A DNA stretch of 64,000 bases from Durusdinium trenchii (taxonomy: Eukaryota > Sar > Dinophyceae > Suessiales > Symbiodiniaceae), in contig CAXAMN010025695.1 of the NCBI GenBank assembly GCA_963970005.1, positions 185,317-249,316 of the forward strand, read 5' to 3'. Shown here in pieces: positions 59,901-64,000 of this stretch. The position numbers were made by a program, and so were the translations under genes. A model generated the notes under the pieces. That model searched no databases, had not been told where the DNA came from, and was given only the letters and a program-made list of their open reading frames with translations. Positions within the stretch are counted from its first letter, which is position 1. Each line of letters opens with the position of its first letter.

Positions 59901-62900
59901 NNNNNNNNNNNNNNNNNNNNNNNNNNNNNNNNNNNNNNNNNNNNNNNNNNNNNNNNNNNNNNNNNNNNNNNNNNNNNNNNNNNNNNNNNNNNNNNNNNNN
60001 NNNNNNNNNNNNNNNNNNNNNNNNNNNNNNNNNNNNNNNNNNNTAACATAGGGTTGCAAGGGCCAACGAACAAAATATCCAAACATCTTGGACCCCTGCT
60101 CTATCCCGTTGTGTCTCTGCCAGTCTGATGGTTTGATTCGGTGCGTCCAGGACGCCCCGTTTCCTCTTCAGGACCGCCAGCTCCTGCGACTTCGCCGTAG
60201 GCCGGTTGCCGGATCCAGAGCGGGGCTGCACGGCGGTGGAAGAGACCTTCGTGACGAGGATGGGCCTCACTTGGACCCAAGCAGCAGCACTCATGGGTGT
60301 GCACACCTTGGGACGTGCGCAGGCGCACCCACCATTCTTTGTCGGCAGAATGGATGTGCGTGTGGTTAAGACTGGGTGGAAGGGGACGGTGTTCTTGATC
60401 CAGCGCCATAGTATGCCATATAGTTCGACTCGACGAGAGACTGTGTATTGTCAGTCGAATTCGGTGTCATCGTCCATATTGAGAGACCGGCGAGTTTGCG
60501 GGCGGTTTGTTATGCCCGTGGCAAGAACATATAGTCTGGGAAGCAGGGCGCGTTGTTCTGTTTGTTTTTGTTTGGATGGTCCCAGATTTCTGTGCTGACC
60601 ACCCGATGGGCAGCTGAAGTTGCCAATTAGGAATGGATCACTAGTCACAAGCGAGATGCTGTTGGCGCAAGTAAGAGGAAATTGTTTGTTTGGGCTTTTG
60701 CTCCTTTGGCTGCTCTTGGGCATCGGATCCAACCGGCTCGTGGGGACGATGGTCCCAGCATGTCCCAGTGATCAGGGGATGGGGTCTAGTGGGTGACGCT
60801 GCTGTCCCAGCCAGTGGCAAGAGGTGATCATGGAAGGAATCACGACTTCCGTGTACTGTTTTCTTCTTGGGGCTGCCCAAAGAACAGCATGGAACCGAAA
60901 TCTTCAGTTCCCTTTTCAAGCCGTTGAAGCCGTTGTCACCCTGAAAGCCGAAGACGCGCTGAACAGGTGCAGAACTCCGGATACCATGGCTGGTGGAGTG
61001 ATCCCGAGAATTCCAGAAAATTCAACAACAACTACTATGTCTCCTTGCTTGCCAAGGGCTGGCTTCCAGAGCTTGCCATTAATGGGAATTCCGCCAAAAA
61101 TCAGTGGGAGCGAAGCGACATTGGCAGAGACACCAGCGTTGCCGGACATGAGATGATGTTGAATACCGACCTTTGTTTGGCATTCAGTGGCCTGGTATTC
61201 TTGGGCCATACTTGTTCACTTTTTCCCCCACAAGACGAGAGGCGCTGAGTCATTTGTGTCGTTGTTTGTTCAAGGCTATATGTCTCATAGTATGCCTCAT
61301 AGCAACCAGTGACCCAGAGCACCCAGACCACCACCCCATCAGGGCTTGCCGGGCATTCAGGTGAAGGTGGCGGCAACGGCGGCCCCGTCCGCGCGCACGA
61401 GCACAACTGTTGCGCTTGGCTTTCGGCCCGGACGATCGACGGCGCGGTCCGCAACAACGGCAACGAGTACTGTGGCGGCAACGTGATCCGAGGTGTGGGG
61501 GGCCCGGGCGGCCGCAGGATGTTTCCAGTGCACGGGCACATGGTGATGGCGGATGTGGGTCGACCCACAGAGCCAAAACCATTCCAAACCCGACCTAGTT
61601 GAGACATGTTGAGACGAGAGGCACAGATCCTAAGACGGCCTGTTTCCCCGCCAGGTCGAGGGGACCGTGACCAATGCTGCGGGAGACAAGCAACACGCAA
61701 TGACTGCGGCGACAAGGACAGGAATGCGGAGTGATGTTATGTTCCTCAATATATATTGTTTGTAGCAAGATTGTGGATTCCATATTGAACTATTGACTTG
61801 TGGACGGACTTGGACCAATCACCTTTTTTTTGACATTTGTTGGCGTTGCTAGTTGCAATTGATACAGGGCAATTGGCAGCCAGTCCGTGCAGAATCGTTG
61901 CCTTCCTCGTGGGGACCTGAACCCTTGCTTTTCCTTTGCTTTTCATTGCTTCTCTGTGATTTCTACTGCTTTTCGTCCTTTTCCTGCTTCTTTTGCGCTT
62001 GAGTCTTGCTCTTCCTTGCTTTTCCTTTGCTTTTCGTTGCTTCCCAAGAATTTATCCTGCTTTTCTGGCTTTTCCTGCTTCTTTTGCCCTTGTCTTGCTG
62101 TTCCTGGCTTTTCTCCTGAATTTATCGCTTTTCCTGCTTCTTGTTTTCTTGTGGCGTATTGTTGTCTTGTTTTTGCTTTCTATTGACTTTGTTACCATCG
62201 CTTTGTCTTGGTTGCTTTCCAAGCCTTGAGTTTGTGTTGTGTTGTTCTTGCTTTTTCTTGCTTTCTATACTTTTGTTACTCTTGTTGTTTGTTTTTTGGC
62301 TCTGCTGGTTGTGCTTTGTTTCACCTCAAGGGGCAACCCAAGTGCATCATATAAACAAAACTCCTTCGTTCTTCACTCCATTCTCGATGATGATGCACTT
62401 GTCTCATGTTTGTTCGCCAAAGTTTTTGGTTTTTGCTCTACTCGGGCCACGACCTGGGCTTCTGGAGTAGCAGTTTAGTCCAGTTGTTTTTTGTGGCACC
62501 CAGACCCTAGACGTCCTGAAAGCATCATGGACATGGAACATTGCCTCCTGGATAGTTATTCTTCTACAAACAGCTAGCTTTCCACTTCCACTGGAGGGAC
62601 TATAGAGAAACCACGACCGCTAAAAACATCACCAAACGCAACGCAAAAACCTTATCCAAATAAAACCGCACCCATATCACTATCATGTCTTTTGGGTAGC
62701 CATGGGGGACTGGAGGCTGAAATGCCAAACCAAGTACTTTGTTCCTGGGCATTACTGAGGGATCGTTCAATTGGAGGATCGGCCTACCGGCCCAGCCGCA
62801 GCGGCCGTGTTGGACTTCGCGGCCGACGAGGCGGCATGGCTCAGGAGCTTTGCAGGCGCGGGAGGTGGCCACAGCTGGTCAGCAGTCAAGATCAGAATGA

Positions 62901-63545
62901 TATCTCCACTCAAAGAGCTCCAAGAATGACCAAGGATGACCACCTGATTTCAGGATACCGCGAAGTGAGAATTCTTTCTTATTCCTGTAATCAGCATGGG
63001 TGCAATCACCTTAGGCAGGGACTGACCCTTTGTAGTCGTCCACCTAGTTCACATCCTTGCGCGCTCTTGCAGGAGGGAAGCGTAGCAACTTAAAGATTGG
63101 TATCATCCAAGTATGTGTTTTGTTTCAACGGATGTTGAGCTTGGGTGGCCACCGACTTGACCTCGTGACGTTGTCACCCTGTGGATCACTATGAGGCCAA
63201 ATAGGGTTCTTTGTTAGGAGGAGTGCCTAATGTACTATGAATCTTGATCAGTCCTCATTAAATCGAGCGGCAAGACCATCGATCCCCAGCATGTGAGTTT
63301 GATTGTTCTTGACACCTGTGACAAACGCCTGGTCAGATGCCTGGCAAATCGCCACAGAGAACGGCCATTCGCAGCTTCACAGACTCGGAGACTGCGGCTC
63401 AACCACGGAGACTGCGGCTTCCAGTGTTTCTTCGATCAGTTCAACACCAGAGACGACTTCAAGTTTGCCGACCGAGACCGTGACCTCGACAGAGTGGGCT
63501 TCTCCAGACTCAAGTTTGTCTTCAAATGCCAGACTCTTGATTTGA
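56977..63545 (+). CDS. Secreted haem peroxidase of the plant/fungal superfamily, 9 exons, 460 aa
   Basis: Exons 56977-57252, 57564-57701, 58032-58147, 60172-60322, 60967-61186, 61361-61492, 61655-61716, 62777-62855 and 63337-63545 join in frame to 461 codons including TGA. Residues 1-19 are a hydrophobic signal peptide ending CEA, so the protein should enter the secretory pathway. VLRMAGHDFM carries the distal Arg85 and His89 that activate peroxide, and ALMGVHTLGRA carries the proximal haem ligand His221. Downstream blocks NSGYHGWWSDPENS, MMLNTDLCLAF, HNCCAWLSA and VLDFAADEAAWLRSFAD are ones I know from dinoflagellate peroxidases of this type. Many Cys suggest disulphides. The last 49 residues, after LGDC, are Ser/Thr-rich with few charges, like a glycosylated stalk. 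It should reduce H2O2 while oxidising an unknown donor. Introns 1, 3 and 7 use GA donors and introns 4 and 8 use GC. Intron 3 contains the large gap. Confidence 0.85.
58803..58960. repeat. (CTA)n/(ACC)n microsatellite in peroxidase intron 3
   Basis: CTACTACTACTA runs alternate with ACCACC and CTCCTA triplets. The plus-strand Tyr/His/Ser frame is a product of the repeat. Confidence 0.9.
58965..59528. repeat. Tandem repeat of about 245-250 bp running into the assembly gap
   Basis: The block at about 59090-59275 (CTTTTGATTTGCTTTACTTA to AAGCAGCTTTCTGACATTAT) is repeated almost identically at about 59340-59528, where it stops at the first N. Shorter copies of CCCCAGAATAATG-like phrases lie at 58984, 59030 and 59283. 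The array sits inside peroxidase intron 3. Confidence 0.85.
59529..60043. other. 515-bp N gap inside peroxidase intron 3
   Basis: All bases are N. The left edge lies inside a tandem-repeat unit, so the missing sequence is probably more of the same repeat. The peroxidase reading frame is complete without it, since exons 3 and 4 meet in phase across intron 58148-60171. Confidence 0.95.
61925..62300. repeat. T-rich degenerate repeat (CTTTTCCTTGCTTTTC type) in peroxidase intron 7
   Basis: The phrases TTGCTTTTC, TTTTCCTGCTTCTTTTGC and CTTGCTTTT recur with drift over nearly 400 bases on the plus strand. A hydrophobic Phe/Cys/Leu frame is open across much of it. The interval lies wholly inside intron 61717-62776, so I treat it as intronic repeat. 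Confidence 0.7.
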
Positions 63546-64000
63546 GCTGCATTCGTGTCGTTTGTTTTTAAGCTAGATTGTTTTGTTGCTATCATGCTAT
63601 GGAACTATGACGGAGTGGGCCTAGGCTTGGCTTTTACCCTTCTCCACGACAGTTGTACTGTAATTAGTTATAATATCATTTAGTCAGTTCATGTCAGTTC
63701 CCTTTTTTTGATGAACCTTGATGTGCAACAAGGTAGCGTGAGCGGATTTCTTTGGAGCTTCGCTTGCTTAGTGAGCAGTATTTTCTTAAGATTTTGAGCC
63801 ACTCAAAATTGCAGTTCCATTGGGAGCTTGCTTGCATATAGTGATTAGGAATTCTTCTCAATCGGTTTTGCGTTGTTACTCTGCATGGGCCGATGTCCCT
63901 CGGATGAGGCGTGAGACCTCAATCTGGCAGTGGCATGCGGCAGTTCCATTCAGGGCTGGGCTGGAGACTCTTCCACTTCCAGACTCCTAATAAACGATAA
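63546..64000. other. 3' flank of the peroxidase gene
   Basis: No further exon could be recognised before the window ends. No AATAAA signal is expected to be decisive in dinoflagellates, and none stands out. Confidence 0.4.

Noticed and set aside
59424..60306. Open frames of 185-274 codons made mostly of unknown residues
   Set aside because: They run through the 515-base N gap and have no sequence content.
1..64000. Relict spliced-leader sequence marking retrogenes
   Set aside because: I looked for the dinoflagellate leader core TAGCCATTTTGGCTCAAG on both strands by eye and saw no convincing match.
1..64000. rRNA, tRNA or snRNA genes
   Set aside because: No recognisable conserved stretches or cloverleaf with B-box were noticed. 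A covariance-model search would be needed to exclude them.

Overview
The window looks like nuclear DNA of a dinoflagellate, most likely a Symbiodiniaceae-type alga. Coding sequence is cut into many short exons. Splice donors are a mix of GT, GC and GA, with AG acceptors throughout. Microsatellites and fold-back repeats are frequent, and several exons match protein families I know as multicopy in dinoflagellate gene sets. There are no bacterial operons, no ribosome-binding sites, and no rRNA or tRNA genes that I could see. All calls come from reading translations by eye; no database was searched.

Layout. From 1 to about 11.65 kb every recognisable exon is on the minus strand: a partial gene of a large dinoflagellate-specific family (1-5013), a cluster of four fold-back hairpins (6.33-7.26 kb), a gene with a 'MFSGCGELG' exon and an 'EQPQSS' exon (7.3-8.66 kb), and a Lys/Arg/Gly-rich gene (9.5-11.65 kb). 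A divergent strand switch lies at about 11.65-12.98 kb. From there to the right edge every exon chain I could phase is on the plus strand. This fits the unidirectional gene clusters known in dinoflagellates.

Three plus-strand genes can be spliced in frame. The first is a family 1 glycosyltransferase (34583-37590, 7 exons, 529 aa, complete). The second is an FkbM-like SAM methyltransferase (from about 44886 to 48631, 8 exons, 5' end unsure). The third is a secreted haem peroxidase of the plant/fungal superfamily (56977-63545, 9 exons, 460 aa, complete). Other plus-strand exon chains (13-19.5, 22.5-23.8, 26.1-29.5, 30.5-30.9, 32-33.5, 38.3-40.3, 41.2-44.2 and 49.1-56.8 kb) encode proteins I do not recognise.

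Repeats include a 550-bp dispersed element present twice (about 16.73 and 33.77 kb), a 42-bp tandem array (25.37-25.65 kb), a CTAGTAG-rich palindromic patch (21.73-21.91 kb), and a tandem repeat that runs into the 515-bp assembly gap at 59529-60043. That gap sits inside peroxidase intron 3, so no peroxidase exon is lost. Two further gaps of 10 N lie at 31085 and 41467.

The strongest observation is the intron set of the three spliced genes: of 20 introns, 10 start with GT, 3 with GC and 7 with GA. In all seven GA introns the dinucleotide GA also opens the downstream exon.
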